Notes under the pieces: model-generated
Databases searched by the model: none
What the model saw: the letters and a program-made list of their open reading frames with translations, nothing else
What the model was told of the DNA's origin: nothing
Shown here: positions 52,599 to 61,739 of the stretch, one piece after another
Position numbering within the stretch: position 1 is the stretch's first letter
How the letters are laid out: the number at the start of each line of letters is the position of its first letter
Made by a program: the position numbers and the translations under genes
Assembly (NCBI GenBank): GCA_965248735.1
Contig: OZ252146.1
Location: 3,162,001-3,226,000, forward strand
Reading direction: 5' to 3'
DNA from: Aldehydirespirator sp965248735
GTDB taxonomy: Bacteria; Actinomycetota; Acidimicrobiia; Acidimicrobiales; Aldehydirespiratoraceae
Length of the DNA stretch: 64,000 bases

Positions 52599-53744
52599 AT
52601 GCTGGACCTCGAATTCACCCACGAACAGGACATGCTGCGCGACATGGTGCGGGGCCTGTGCAGCGAGTTCTCCCCGCTGGAGCGGGTGCGCGAGCTGGAG
52701 GACGACCCCGACGGCATCGCCCGCGACCTGTGGCGGCGCTTCGGGGAGCTGGGACTGTGCGGGCTGATGGTCCCCGAGAGCGAGGGCGGCTCGGGCATGA
52801 GCCTCATCGACGGGGTTGTGCTCTACGAGGAGCTGGGGCGCTCCCTGGCGCCGCTCCCCCACTTCGTGAGCTGCGTGCTGGCCGCGGGTGCCATTGTGGA
52901 AGCCGGCACCCCCTCCCAGCAGGACGAGTTGCTGGGCGGCATAGCGTCGGGCGACACCATCGCCACCGTGGCGTGGCTGGAGCCGGGCGGCGGCTACAAG
53001 CCCCGCGGCGTGCAACTGGCCGCCCGGGCCGACGGCGACGACTTCGTGCTCGACGGCTCGAAGGCGCATGTGCCGTTCGCGGCGGCAGCCGACCTGCTCG
53101 TCGTGCTGGCCCGCACCGGCGACGGCGACGCCGACATCGACCTGTTCGTGGTCCCAGCCGACGCCGCGGGCCTGAGCATCGAGCAGCGGATGTCGATCTC
53201 CTCCGACACCCAGCACCTGGTGACGTTCGACTGCGTGCCGGTGCCGGGCAGCGCCCGCCTGGGGGCTCCGGACTCCGAGGCTGGGACGGGTTGGTCAGCA
53301 TGGCAGCGGACCATGCACGCCGGCGCGATCCTGGCCGCGGCCCAGGCGGTCGGCGGCGCTGTCTACACGCTGGAGATCACCGTCGAATACGCCAAGACGA
53401 GACGCCAGTTCGACAAGGCCCTGGCCGAGTTCCAAGCCATCTCGCACTACCTGGCCGACGCCCGCACCGCCCTCGACGGCGCCCGGCTGCTGGTGTGCGA
53501 GGCGGCCTGGGCCCACAGCACCGGACGCTCCACCGAGCGCCTGGCTCCCATGGCCAAGCTGTTCGCCTGCCGCACCTATCGAGACATCACCGCCATATGC
53601 CAGCAAGTGTTCGGCGGGATCGGCTTCACTCTGGAGTACGACATCCAGCTCTACTTCCGGCGGGCCAAGCAGCTCCAGCTCTCCTGGTGGGACCAGGCCA
53701 CCTGCGAGGATCGGATTGCCGACGCCGTACTCGGGACCCGCTAA
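52599..53744 (+). CDS. Acyl-CoA dehydrogenase
   Basis: 381 residues starting MLDLEFTHEQDMLRDMVRGL. Domains in order: helical N-terminus (FGELGLCGLMVPESEGGSGMSLIDGVVLYEELGRSLAPLPH), beta domain (GDDFVLDGSKAHVPFAAAADLLVVLA) and C-terminal helices (EYAKTRRQFDKALAEFQAIS; QVFGGIGFTLEYDIQLYFRRAKQL, the FAD-contact motif). Resembles the actinobacterial FadE-type subunits that often work as heterodimers, for example in steroid or branched-acid breakdown. Confidence 0.92.
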   Translation: MLDLEFTHEQDMLRDMVRGLCSEFSPLERVRELEDDPDGIARDLWRRFGELGLCGLMVPESEGGSGMSLIDGVVLYEELGRSLAPLPHFVSCVLAAGAIVEAGTPSQQDELLGGIASGDTIATVAWLEPGGGYKPRGVQLAARADGDDFVLDGSKAHVPFAAAADLLVVLARTGDGDADIDLFVVPADAAGLSIEQRMSISSDTQHLVTFDCVPVPGSARLGAPDSEAGTGWSAWQRTMHAGAILAAAQAVGGAVYTLEITVEYAKTRRQFDKALAEFQAISHYLADARTALDGARLLVCEAAWAHSTGRSTERLAPMAKLFACRTYRDITAICQQVFGGIGFTLEYDIQLYFRRAKQLQLSWWDQATCEDRIADAVLGTR

Positions 53745-53793
53745 CCGGCGGCGGCTGCACCCTCGAGCGCGGCTATCCGCTCGCTGTGGCTCA

Positions 53794-54120
53794 TCATGTG
53801 GGCGAGTAGGCGATGCGGGCGAGTAGGCGGCCGTGCTCAGCCTGCGTGGCCTCGATTCTGGCCAATCGCTCCTTCACTTCGCCTAGATCCGTTTCCAAGG
53901 GCTGTATGCGGGCCAACAACCGATCCTCGCCCTCCTGTATGCGTTCCAACAACCGATCCTCGCCCTCCTGTATGCGGGTCAGGAGTCGAGTCTCGCTCGC
54001 CGCGAAGCGAGCGTCCATGCGCTCGCCTAGGGCGCGAAGATCGGACCGTATCGCCTGCAGGAAAACGCCGAGCAGCCCCAACAGGCCCGCGCCCAAGACT
54101 CCGATGATCGCAGCTTCCAT
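53794..54120 (-). CDS. Membrane-anchored coiled-coil protein, unknown
   Basis: 108 residues from ATG 54120 with GAGAGG upstream. One N-terminal helix (AAIIGVLGAGLLGLLGVFL) then a long coiled coil rich in Arg, Glu and Leu (RIQEGEDRLLERIQEGEDRL..LGEVKERLARIEATQAEHG). The coil includes an exact 33-bp (11-residue) duplication at about 53908-53973. No recognised family; probably a structural or accessory membrane protein. Confidence 0.6.
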   Translation of the reverse strand: MEAAIIGVLGAGLLGLLGVFLQAIRSDLRALGERMDARFAASETRLLTRIQEGEDRLLERIQEGEDRLLARIQPLETDLGEVKERLARIEATQAEHGRLLARIAYSPT

Positions 54121-54194
54121 CGTGATACCTCTCCCAAGTCTAGCATGTTCAACCGTCGAGGCCATCAGGCGATAGTTATATAGATCAACATAGC

Positions 54195-55190
54195 ATGATA
54201 TTCAACAAACTGCTCACTTCCCGTCGGGTGGATTTGCTGCTGGCTGTCGCGGTGACGGTGGCCGCTGCGACCGGTCTGGCCTCCTGGGCGATAGGCACCG
54301 GCTGGGCGCGCTGGGTGACGATTGTCCATGCCCTGGCCGGGTTGAGCCTGCTGGCCCTGGCGCCGGCCAAGATGCAGGGCTCGGTCCGAACCGGGCTCAA
54401 GCGGCGGCGGGCCACCCGATGGCTGTCGATGCTGCTGGGCGCGCTGGTCGTGGCCACGGTCGTCATGGGCGTCCTGCACGCCACCGGGCTGTGGCACGGG
54501 GTGGGCTACTGGTCGGCGCTGTGGACCCATGTACTGCTGGCTGCGCTACTGGCGCCGCTGGTGGTGTGGCACATGGTGAGCCGGCCAGGCCGCCCCCGCC
54601 TCACCGACCTCGACCGCAGGGCGCTGGCGGGCGGGGGCTTCGCGCTGGCAGCCGCGGGCGCCGTCTACGGGATCCAGCAGTTGGCGGTGGGCGACAACCG
54701 GCGCTTCACCGGCTCCCACGAGATCGCCTCGTTCACGCCTTCGGAGATGCCGACGACAATGTGGCTCAACGACCGGACGCCCCGGGTGCCAGCCTCGGAC
54801 TGGGATCTGACCGTCGCGGGCGAACCGGTGGCGCTGGACGACATACGGACCCGGACCAGGCCGGTGGAGGCCGACCTCGACTGCACTGGAGGATGGTGGA
54901 GCCGTCAGTCCTGGGACGCGGTGCCGCTCATCGAGCTGATGCCCGAACTGGACCAACCCACCCTGGAAATCATATCGCTAACGGGCTACAGCCGCCTGTT
55001 CCCTGCCCGCGACGCGCCCAACCTCTACCTGGCCGTCGGCTACAACGGCGAGCTGCTGCGCCGGGGCCACGGTGCGCCGGTGAGGCTGGTAGCTCCGGGA
55101 CGCCGGGGCTTCTGGTGGGTCAAATGGGTGAGCCGCGTCGACCCCGTCGACCGCCCCTGGTGGCTGCAACTCCCATTCCCGCTGGAGTGA
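54195..55190 (+). CDS. Membrane-bound sulfite-oxidase-like molybdopterin protein
   Basis: 331 residues. N-terminal four-helix membrane part (VDLLLAVAVTVAAATGLASW; WVTIVHALAGLSLLALAP; LGALVVATVVMGVLHATGLW; WTHVLLAALLAPLVVWHMVS) with histidines that could bind heme. The C-terminal domain contains DLTVAGEPVALDDIRTRTRPVEADLDCTGGWWSRQSWDAVPL, with the Cys (in DLDCTGGW) that ligates molybdenum in the sulfite oxidase family, then SLTGYSRLFPARDAPNLYLA and WWVKWVSRVD. Probably an extracytoplasmic oxidoreductase anchored by a cytochrome b-like module. Confidence 0.87.
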   Translation: MIFNKLLTSRRVDLLLAVAVTVAAATGLASWAIGTGWARWVTIVHALAGLSLLALAPAKMQGSVRTGLKRRRATRWLSMLLGALVVATVVMGVLHATGLWHGVGYWSALWTHVLLAALLAPLVVWHMVSRPGRPRLTDLDRRALAGGGFALAAAGAVYGIQQLAVGDNRRFTGSHEIASFTPSEMPTTMWLNDRTPRVPASDWDLTVAGEPVALDDIRTRTRPVEADLDCTGGWWSRQSWDAVPLIELMPELDQPTLEIISLTGYSRLFPARDAPNLYLAVGYNGELLRRGHGAPVRLVAPGRRGFWWVKWVSRVDPVDRPWWLQLPFPLE

Positions 55191-55332
55191 CCGGCAGAGA
55201 TGTCGGTGAAGAACTCGGCTACGGCGCGATACTAGACGTCGACTCCCGGCCTGTTCGACCCCTCCCGCAGGAAGCATGCCACCATCATGCTGCTACAGTG
55301 AAATATCATTCATTCTAAGGAGGTTCTCTGTG

Positions 55333-55689
55333 ATGGGCACATTCAGTTGTTCGATGCGAATTGCCAGCATGGACGGTCAGAAGACCCGCGAGATCGACGC
55401 GGCGGTCGATAGCGGCGCCACCTTCACCACTCTGCCAGCTCGACTGCTGCGCGAGTTGGGGGTTGCGCCGAGGGGCAGGCGCAAGTTCATGGTGGCCGAC
55501 GGCCGGCGGATCGAGAGGGACTTCGGAGAGGCTCGGGCCACCATAGACGGCGAGAGCGTGGTCACGCTGGTCGTCTTCGGAGACGACAACGACCCCGCCC
55601 TACTGGGGGCCTACACTCTGGAGGGCCTGTGCTTGGCCGTGGATCCCGTAGCACAACGCTTGGTGCCGATCGATCTCCTCATGTTGTAA
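55333..55689 (+). CDS. Retropepsin-like clan AA aspartic protease
   Basis: 118 residues. TAAGGAGG precedes the start (GTG 55330 or ATG 55333). The catalytic motif is AAVDSGATFTTLPARLLREL (D-S-G-A where retropepsins have D-T/S-G-A), and the second conserved strand region is DNDPALLGAYTLEGLCLAVD, as in bacterial dimeric aspartic-protease-like proteins. No signal peptide; a cytoplasmic homodimer is expected. No partner gene is evident. Confidence 0.82.
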   Translation: MGTFSCSMRIASMDGQKTREIDAAVDSGATFTTLPARLLRELGVAPRGRRKFMVADGRRIERDFGEARATIDGESVVTLVVFGDDNDPALLGAYTLEGLCLAVDPVAQRLVPIDLLML

Positions 55690-55754
55690 GCGCGGCAACC
55701 GTGACGACCAGAGGGGACGCCGGTGCTCACCCCGCGACAGGCAGCGTCACCAAA

Positions 55755-55795
55755 TTGACGTAGTTGTGCACATCAGATGAGGACAACTACGTCAA
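55755..55795 (+). promoter_or_regulatory. 13-bp perfect inverted repeat around the first RCC1 gene start
   Basis: ttgacgtagttgt (55755-55767) and acaactacgtcaa (55783-55795) are exact complements, separated by 15 bases that contain the ATG at 55777. It could be an operator at the DNA level or an RNA hairpin holding the start codon in its loop. Confidence 0.7.
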
Positions 55796-57600
55796 GATCG
55801 GATTCGCACCGGCCGAGGCGACGTGTGGTCGAGGCCCTCCTGGTGCTCGCGCTGGCGGCCGCGGGTTGCTCCGGTTCCACCGTCAACGAATCAGAGCCAG
55901 CCGGCGGCGAGTCGGAGGCCCAAGGCGAGATTGCTCGCCTGTCGCCCGAGCCCCGGCCCGATGAGGGGCCGTTCACGGCGATGGCCACCGGACTCGTGCA
56001 TACGTGCGCCATCCGCGCCGACGGCACGATCGTGTGCTGGGGCGACAACAGGTACGGCCAGAGCGAGGCCCCCGAGGGTCGCTTCATCGCCGTCGCTTCC
56101 GGCGACAGCCACAACTGTGCGATCCACGTCGAGGGCACGATCGCGTGCTGGGGCGAAGACGAGAACGGAACGCTCGGCGCTCCCGAAGGCGAGTACGTGG
56201 CGCTTTCGGCCGGGCACGGGCACAACTGCGCATTGCGGGCAGACGGCGACATCCAATGTTGGGGCGGCCGGAATGCTGACGCGCTGATCCCGCCCGGCGG
56301 GCACTTCAGCGCAGTCGCCACCAGCGGGCGGCATGCCTGCGCCCTGCGCAACAGCGGCACAGTGCAGTGCTGGGGCGCCAACGAGCTGGGCCAGGCCGAC
56401 GCGCCGGGCGGTCGGTTCGCTTCGATCGCGCTGGGCGAGCGGAGCTCCTGCGGATTGCGACCCGATGCCGGGCTCGAATGCTGGGGGCAAGAGGGAATCA
56501 CCACGTACGTTCTCTCCGTTCTCTCGGAAGGGGAATTCCGCGCCGTGTCCATCACCCCCCGAAGATTCTGCGGACTGCTCACGAACGGCTCAATTCTGTG
56601 CTGGGGACAATGGCGGCTCGCCGACGTCGGCGACGTCCACGCGCCGGAAGGGCGATTCACGGCGGTGGCCACCAGCACAGTGCACTCGTGCGGGCTGCGG
56701 ATCGAGGGCACCATCGAATGTTGGGGCGGGCCTCTTGGAGCGGAGGTGCTGCCACCAGACGGAGAGTTCAGCGCTGTCTCCACCGGCTCCGGCCACTCGT
56801 GTGGACTGCACCACAACGGTCGCATCGAATGCTGGGGCAACAACAACTCTTCGCAGATCAACGCCCCTGAGGGACGTTTCGCCGCGGTGGCGGCGGGCGG
56901 CCACCAAACTTGCGGACTTCGACTCGACGGCTCCATCGAGTGCTGGGGCGCCGACTACGGCCTGCAGTCGGTCGAGGGCTTCTGGCAGTTCAACAGCGTC
57001 CCCGACGGTGAACACACGGCTGTGGCCGCCGGAGCGAGCCACGCGTGCTCGCTGAGCGTCGAGGGCTACCCACAATGCTGGCCCGCCGAGTTCGATGAGC
57101 GCTACAGCATGGTCCTCCGATGGCCCGGAGAGCCCTTCGACGCCATCTCCGTAGGCAGCGACTACGCCTGCGGGCTGCGTAGCGATGGGTCAATCTTCTG
57201 CTGGGGCGACGAACTGGCCGTTGGCGTGGATCCTCCCGTCATGGATCCACCCGACGGGCAGTTCACCGCCATCTCAGCCGGGCGCACCCACGCGTGCGCT
57301 CTGCGGATCGACGGCACCGTCGCATGCTGGGGATTGGACTCCGACGGTAGGACGGTCGCACCCGAAGGGCAGTTCAGATCCGTGTCGGCAGGAAGCAACC
57401 ATTCATGCGGGCTGCGCGTCGACGGGACGGTGGCGTGCTGGGGCTCGGACGACCCCAAGGGACGCCTCGATGCGCCTGACGGACAATTCGCTGCGGTGGC
57501 CGCGGGCGGTCAACACACGTGCGGGCTGCGCACCGACGGCACGATCGACTGCTGGGGAGTCATGCGGGCGCCGCCTGCGGGCGTATTCTTCTCGCGCTGA
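55777..57600 (+). CDS. RCC1-type repeat lipoprotein (14 repeats)
   Basis: 607 residues. The lipoprotein signal is VVEALLVLALAAAGCSGS (Cys about 30), an acidic linker follows, and then 14 repeats of about 37 residues. Each has the two-cysteine core C-[AG]-L-R-x-D-G-x-I-x-C-W-G and a following APEGxF-type turn. The last reads CGLRTDGTIDCWGVMRAPPAGVFF. RCC1 repeats form seven-bladed propellers, so 14 repeats could make two. Each repeat has a cysteine pair that may form a disulfide outside the cell. The start ATG lies inside an inverted repeat; GTG 55825 is an alternative. The next gene starts 1 base after the stop. Confidence 0.88.
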   Translation: MRTTTSRSDSHRPRRRVVEALLVLALAAAGCSGSTVNESEPAGGESEAQGEIARLSPEPRPDEGPFTAMATGLVHTCAIRADGTIVCWGDNRYGQSEAPEGRFIAVASGDSHNCAIHVEGTIACWGEDENGTLGAPEGEYVALSAGHGHNCALRADGDIQCWGGRNADALIPPGGHFSAVATSGRHACALRNSGTVQCWGANELGQADAPGGRFASIALGERSSCGLRPDAGLECWGQEGITTYVLSVLSEGEFRAVSITPRRFCGLLTNGSILCWGQWRLADVGDVHAPEGRFTAVATSTVHSCGLRIEGTIECWGGPLGAEVLPPDGEFSAVSTGSGHSCGLHHNGRIECWGNNNSSQINAPEGRFAAVAAGGHQTCGLRLDGSIECWGADYGLQSVEGFWQFNSVPDGEHTAVAAGASHACSLSVEGYPQCWPAEFDERYSMVLRWPGEPFDAISVGSDYACGLRSDGSIFCWGDELAVGVDPPVMDPPDGQFTAISAGRTHACALRIDGTVACWGLDSDGRTVAPEGQFRSVSAGSNHSCGLRVDGTVACWGSDDPKGRLDAPDGQFAAVAAGGQHTCGLRTDGTIDCWGVMRAPPAGVFFSR

Positions 57601-57601
57601 G

Positions 57602-59365
57602 ATGCTGATGCAGCGGGCCGCTCGTGTTCTTCTTGTACTAGTACTGATCGCTTCGGCGTGCTCGGACGGCCCGTCCGGCGCGAGGCAGGGGGATGGTCCC
57701 GGCGATCAGAGTCGGGAGGTATCCGCGTCGGAGGTATCCGCGTCGGAGGTATCCGCGTCGACTGCCATTTCGGCCACCGACGACTTCTCGCCACCTTCCG
57801 AACCAGAGCCAGCAGAGGGGACCTTCACTGCCGTGGCGGCCGGGTTCTGGCACACGTGCGCGATCGGGGCCGACAGCACCATCGAGTGCTGGGGCGTCAA
57901 CCAGAGTGGGCTGCTGGATGCGCCCGAAGGCCAGTTCAAGGCCATCGCGGCCGGTTACCAGCACAACTGTGCCATCAGGACAAGAGGCACCATCGTGTGC
58001 TGGGGCGAGAACTTCTCGGGCATGACCGACCCGCCCGACGGGGAATTCGCCGCGCTTTCTGCCGGCCGCGAGCACATCTGCGCGCTGCGCGACGATGGCG
58101 ACGTCGAATGCTGGGGAGGCTCCGACGAGCAGTTGCTCACTCCGCCTGGAGGGCATTTCACGGCGGTGGCCTCGGGCGGCGACCATGCCTGCGTACTGCG
58201 CAGCGGCGGCACGGTGCAGTGTTGGGGCGCCAACGAAGCCGGGCAGTCCGATCGACCGGCGGAGCGCTTCAGCGCCATCTCCGCCGGAGCCGACCACACC
58301 TGCGGACTGACGCTCGACGGCGCAGCACGGTGCTGGGGCTCCGATTTCCTGAACAAGACAGACGCCCCCGACGGGAGCTTCAGCACGCTGGCGGCCGGGG
58401 TAGAACACACGTGCGCAGTGCGCACTGAGGGGACAGCCCAGTGCTGGGGCTCGAACGCCCACGGCGCCGCGACAGCTCCGGACAGCCAGTTCCAGACGGT
58501 GTCCGCCGGTGCCGACCACAGCTGCGGACTACGCACCGACGGGTCCATCCAATGCTGGGGACGGCGCTTCGGCGCGGGGGCCGACCCGCCCAGTGAGCGG
58601 TTCGAATCGCTGGCAGCCAGCGGCAACCACACCTGCGGGCTTCGCCCCGACGGATCGGTCGAGTGTTGGGGCTCGGACCTGGTGGGACAGATGGGGGCTC
58701 CCAGCGGGCGCTTCAGCGCGGTGGACACCGGGAACTACTTCGCCTGCGGGCTGCGCGCCGCCGGGACCATCGAGTGCTGGGGATTCGACCGCTTCGGTGT
58801 GCTCGAAGTCCCGGACGGAACGTTCGATGCCGTAACTGCCGGCATCGGCCACGCCTGCGGCTTGCGACCCGACGGCAGCGCCGAATGCTGGGGCTCGAAC
58901 TCGCACGGGCAGACGGACGCGCCCGGCGGCACTTTCGTTGCCGTCACCGCGGGGAGCTCCCACACCTGCGGCATCCGCGACACGGGCGCGGCCGAATGCT
59001 GGGGCAACCCCTACGCGGGGAGGCTCAATCCTCCCGAGGGTCCTCTGAGCGCGATCGCGGCCGGCGAGAGCCACTCCTGCGGCTTGCGGGCAGGCGGCAC
59101 GCTCGAGTGCTGGGGCTCGAACTCGCACGGCCAGATCGACGCACCCGGCGGCACTTTCGCAGCCGTCTCTGCGTCCGGACACTCGTGCGGACTCCGAACT
59201 GACGGCACCGTCGAGTGCTGGGGCTGGAGCGAGGCCGCTCCCGAGGGACAATTCGCCGGGATCGAGGTCGGCCGGGGATATGCCTGCGGCTTGCGCCCCG
59301 ACCACACCGTCGAGTGTTGGGGAACGCTGCGGGCCCCTCCCGACGGCGTGACCTACACCGACTGA
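57602..59365 (+). CDS. RCC1-type repeat lipoprotein (14 repeats), paralogue
   Basis: 587 residues starting MLMQRAARVLLVLVLIASAC, a lipoprotein signal ending SACS. A linker with the 15-bp triplicate (EVSAS three times) precedes 14 two-cysteine repeats such as CAIRTRGTIVCWG, CGLRPDGSVECWG and CGLRTDGTVECWG. The C-terminus CWGTLRAPPDGVTYTD matches the cap of the first paralogue. The ATG follows the previous stop by one base, so translation is probably coupled. Likely surface-exposed and used in binding. Confidence 0.9.
   Translation: MLMQRAARVLLVLVLIASACSDGPSGARQGDGPGDQSREVSASEVSASEVSASTAISATDDFSPPSEPEPAEGTFTAVAAGFWHTCAIGADSTIECWGVNQSGLLDAPEGQFKAIAAGYQHNCAIRTRGTIVCWGENFSGMTDPPDGEFAALSAGREHICALRDDGDVECWGGSDEQLLTPPGGHFTAVASGGDHACVLRSGGTVQCWGANEAGQSDRPAERFSAISAGADHTCGLTLDGAARCWGSDFLNKTDAPDGSFSTLAAGVEHTCAVRTEGTAQCWGSNAHGAATAPDSQFQTVSAGADHSCGLRTDGSIQCWGRRFGAGADPPSERFESLAASGNHTCGLRPDGSVECWGSDLVGQMGAPSGRFSAVDTGNYFACGLRAAGTIECWGFDRFGVLEVPDGTFDAVTAGIGHACGLRPDGSAECWGSNSHGQTDAPGGTFVAVTAGSSHTCGIRDTGAAECWGNPYAGRLNPPEGPLSAIAAGESHSCGLRAGGTLECWGSNSHGQIDAPGGTFAAVSASGHSCGLRTDGTVECWGWSEAAPEGQFAGIEVGRGYACGLRPDHTVECWGTLRAPPDGVTYTD
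57716..57760 (+). repeat. Three 15-bp repeats in the second RCC1 gene
   Basis: gaggtatccgcgtcg occurs three times in a row, encoding EVSAS three times, just after the lipidated cysteine. In-frame linker expansion. Confidence 0.9.
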
Positions 59366-59413
59366 CCGACGGTCGTTGCTTCGGCGCCGGGCAGGGCTGG
59401 GGCATACTGGGTC

Positions 59414-61693
59414 GTGTCCTGGTGGCGGAGGCTCGACGCGGGCCGGATCGCGATTCTGGCTGTGCTCGTGCTGGGCACGACCGCGTTCCTGACCCGGGGC
59501 CAATGGCTCGGGACAGTCGAGACCGCTGTCGATGTGGCCGTCGATGTGGCCGCAGATGTGGCTGTCAACGGTGCGGTTAACGGCGACGCCAGCGGCGACA
59601 CCGATCATTCCGAACTGGTGACCCGGGGCGAGGTGGTCGCTGCCCCGGTTGTGGACGTCGACGACCCCGAGGACTTCGACGTCGAGACCGAGCGTCTGTA
59701 CCGCATCGTGCCCGGGGCCGGGTCGCGGGCCAGCTACCACATCGAGGAGCGCCTCGGAGGGCTGTCGCGCACCACGGTGGGGACCACGACCGTGATGGCC
59801 GGCGAGATCGCGGTCAACCTCGTCGATCTGGCCGCGAGCCGGGTCGGGGAGATCGTGGTGAACGTCGAGATGTTCCAATCAGACTCCACCCTGCGGGACA
59901 ATCGCATCCGCCACGACTACCTGGAATCGAGCCACTGGCCGTTCGTGCGCTTCAGGCCCGCATCGATCGAGGGCCTCGACGCCGAGTTCGCCGATGGCAC
60001 CGCCTACGACATCGCCATCACCGGCGAGCTGACCGTCAAGGAGACCACCCGCACCGAGACGTTCACCGGCACCGTCGCCGTCACTGGTGACGCCCTTACC
60101 GCGGTGATGTCGGCCACCGTCTTGACGAGCCACTACGACGTCGGGCCGATCAACATCGCCCGGCTGGTGCACACCTCCGACGAGGTGATCCTCATCTTCG
60201 AGCTGATCGCTGACAGGGTGGACCTCGCCTCGGAGCCCACCGGCGATCTGCGCCGAGAAGTCCTGACCGCCGAGATCGCGGTGGGCGAGTTCGCGGCAAC
60301 CGTGCAGCCGATCCTGGAGACACGCTGCGTTAGCTGCCACACCACGGGCGGCCCGGCCTGGAGCACCCTCGCACTCGACACCGCCGGCGACGCGGCCGCC
60401 ATCGCCGACGACATCGCCTTCGTCACCGGCATCAACTTCATGCCGCCGTGGCTGCCGTCGGACCTGAGCCCCGCCTACGTGCACGACTGGTCGCTCAGCG
60501 ACGACGAGAAGGCCGCCATCAAGGCTTGGGCCGACGCCGGCGGCGGCCTCGACGTGCGGCCCAGTACCCCTTTGGTGGCCCGCGTCCAGGCCATCCTCCC
60601 GGTGGACGAGGACCAGAAGATCGGTCCCCGCGACGGGCTGTACACCGGCTACTCGCGCCCCGACGGCCAGCCGGTCAAGAGGGACGACTACCGCTGCCAG
60701 GTGCACGAGGTGGCCGACCCCGACGGCGACGGCAACTGGGTCAAGGGCTTCGAGTTCCGGCCCGACCAGGTGTCGGTCGTGCACCACGCCATCGTCTACC
60801 GGGTGCCGGCCGCGGCGGCCGCGGAAGTCGCGGCCAAGATCGCGGCCGTGGACGGGATCGAGGCGGCCGAGGGCTTCTCCGACGAGCCGGGCTGGACATG
60901 CTTCGGGCTGTCGGGGCTCTACAGCGACGGCGTGTACTCGATCCAGGGCTGGGCGCCGGGCCAGTCGCCCACCATCTACCCCGACGGGTACGGCCTCTAC
61001 CTGGCGCCCGGCGACATGATCGTCAACCAGATCCACTACCACTACGACCACGACACCCCGCCCGACGGCTCCTGGATCATCCTCGACACCGCCACGGCAG
61101 AGGAGGTGGCCGCGGGCATGACCCACATCAGGGGCAACAGCTACCTCACCCCCGCCGAGGTCCCATGCACGCCCGAGGAGGCCGCAACTGCCGCCGAGCG
61201 GGCCGCCACCATCGACGGCTACATCAACCTGTGCGTGCGGGCCAACGTGCTGATCGAGATCGGCGAGAAGTACGACGACTTCGCCCCGCTCATCCCCGAC
61301 CTGCTGCTGGCCCAGTGCGGCGGCACCGTCGACGACTACGACGACCTCGACGGCACCGTCGGCCACAGCTCCTGTGACCTGCCGGCCAGCAACACCGGCA
61401 CCATCCACACCGTGCTCGGCCACATGCATGAGTTCGGCGCGGCCTACCGCATGACGCTTCACCCCGACACCCCCGAAGAGCTGATCCTGCTCGACATACC
61501 GGTGTGGGACTTCGAGTGGCAGCTCAACTACGAGCCGGTGGAGGACATCCGCATCGAGCGGGGCGACATGGTGCGCTTCGAGTGCTGGTGGGACCGCACC
61601 CTGCTGTACATGCCCGAGCCCCGCTACATCACCTGGAACGAGGGCACCGTCGACGAGATGTGCTTCTCCAGCATCTCGGTGTTGCCCGACTGA
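59414..61693 (+). CDS. Fusion of YceI, cytochrome c and copper type II monooxygenase-like domains
   Basis: 759 residues from a GTG at 59414. A membrane anchor (IAILAVLVLGTTAFLT, about 11-27) and a short acidic linker are followed by a YceI-like domain (YRIVPGAGSRASYHIEERLGG to about 275). A c-type heme motif CVSCH is at 305-309 and is followed by a cytochrome c-like segment with PPWLPSD. The C-terminal 370 residues resemble copper type II ascorbate-dependent monooxygenases, with probable copper ligands in VVHHAIVY (about 455), IHYHYDHD (about 538) and LGHMHEFG (about 669). An extracytoplasmic redox enzyme is likely; substrate unknown. It lies between RCC1-type lipoprotein genes. Confidence 0.85.
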   Translation: MSWWRRLDAGRIAILAVLVLGTTAFLTRGQWLGTVETAVDVAVDVAADVAVNGAVNGDASGDTDHSELVTRGEVVAAPVVDVDDPEDFDVETERLYRIVPGAGSRASYHIEERLGGLSRTTVGTTTVMAGEIAVNLVDLAASRVGEIVVNVEMFQSDSTLRDNRIRHDYLESSHWPFVRFRPASIEGLDAEFADGTAYDIAITGELTVKETTRTETFTGTVAVTGDALTAVMSATVLTSHYDVGPINIARLVHTSDEVILIFELIADRVDLASEPTGDLRREVLTAEIAVGEFAATVQPILETRCVSCHTTGGPAWSTLALDTAGDAAAIADDIAFVTGINFMPPWLPSDLSPAYVHDWSLSDDEKAAIKAWADAGGGLDVRPSTPLVARVQAILPVDEDQKIGPRDGLYTGYSRPDGQPVKRDDYRCQVHEVADPDGDGNWVKGFEFRPDQVSVVHHAIVYRVPAAAAAEVAAKIAAVDGIEAAEGFSDEPGWTCFGLSGLYSDGVYSIQGWAPGQSPTIYPDGYGLYLAPGDMIVNQIHYHYDHDTPPDGSWIILDTATAEEVAAGMTHIRGNSYLTPAEVPCTPEEAATAAERAATIDGYINLCVRANVLIEIGEKYDDFAPLIPDLLLAQCGGTVDDYDDLDGTVGHSSCDLPASNTGTIHTVLGHMHEFGAAYRMTLHPDTPEELILLDIPVWDFEWQLNYEPVEDIRIERGDMVRFECWWDRTLLYMPEPRYITWNEGTVDEMCFSSISVLPD

Positions 61694-61739
61694 GCGATCG
61701 CCAACCGCCCGAACCTGCGCCTCCGGCTACGGTCCACAT

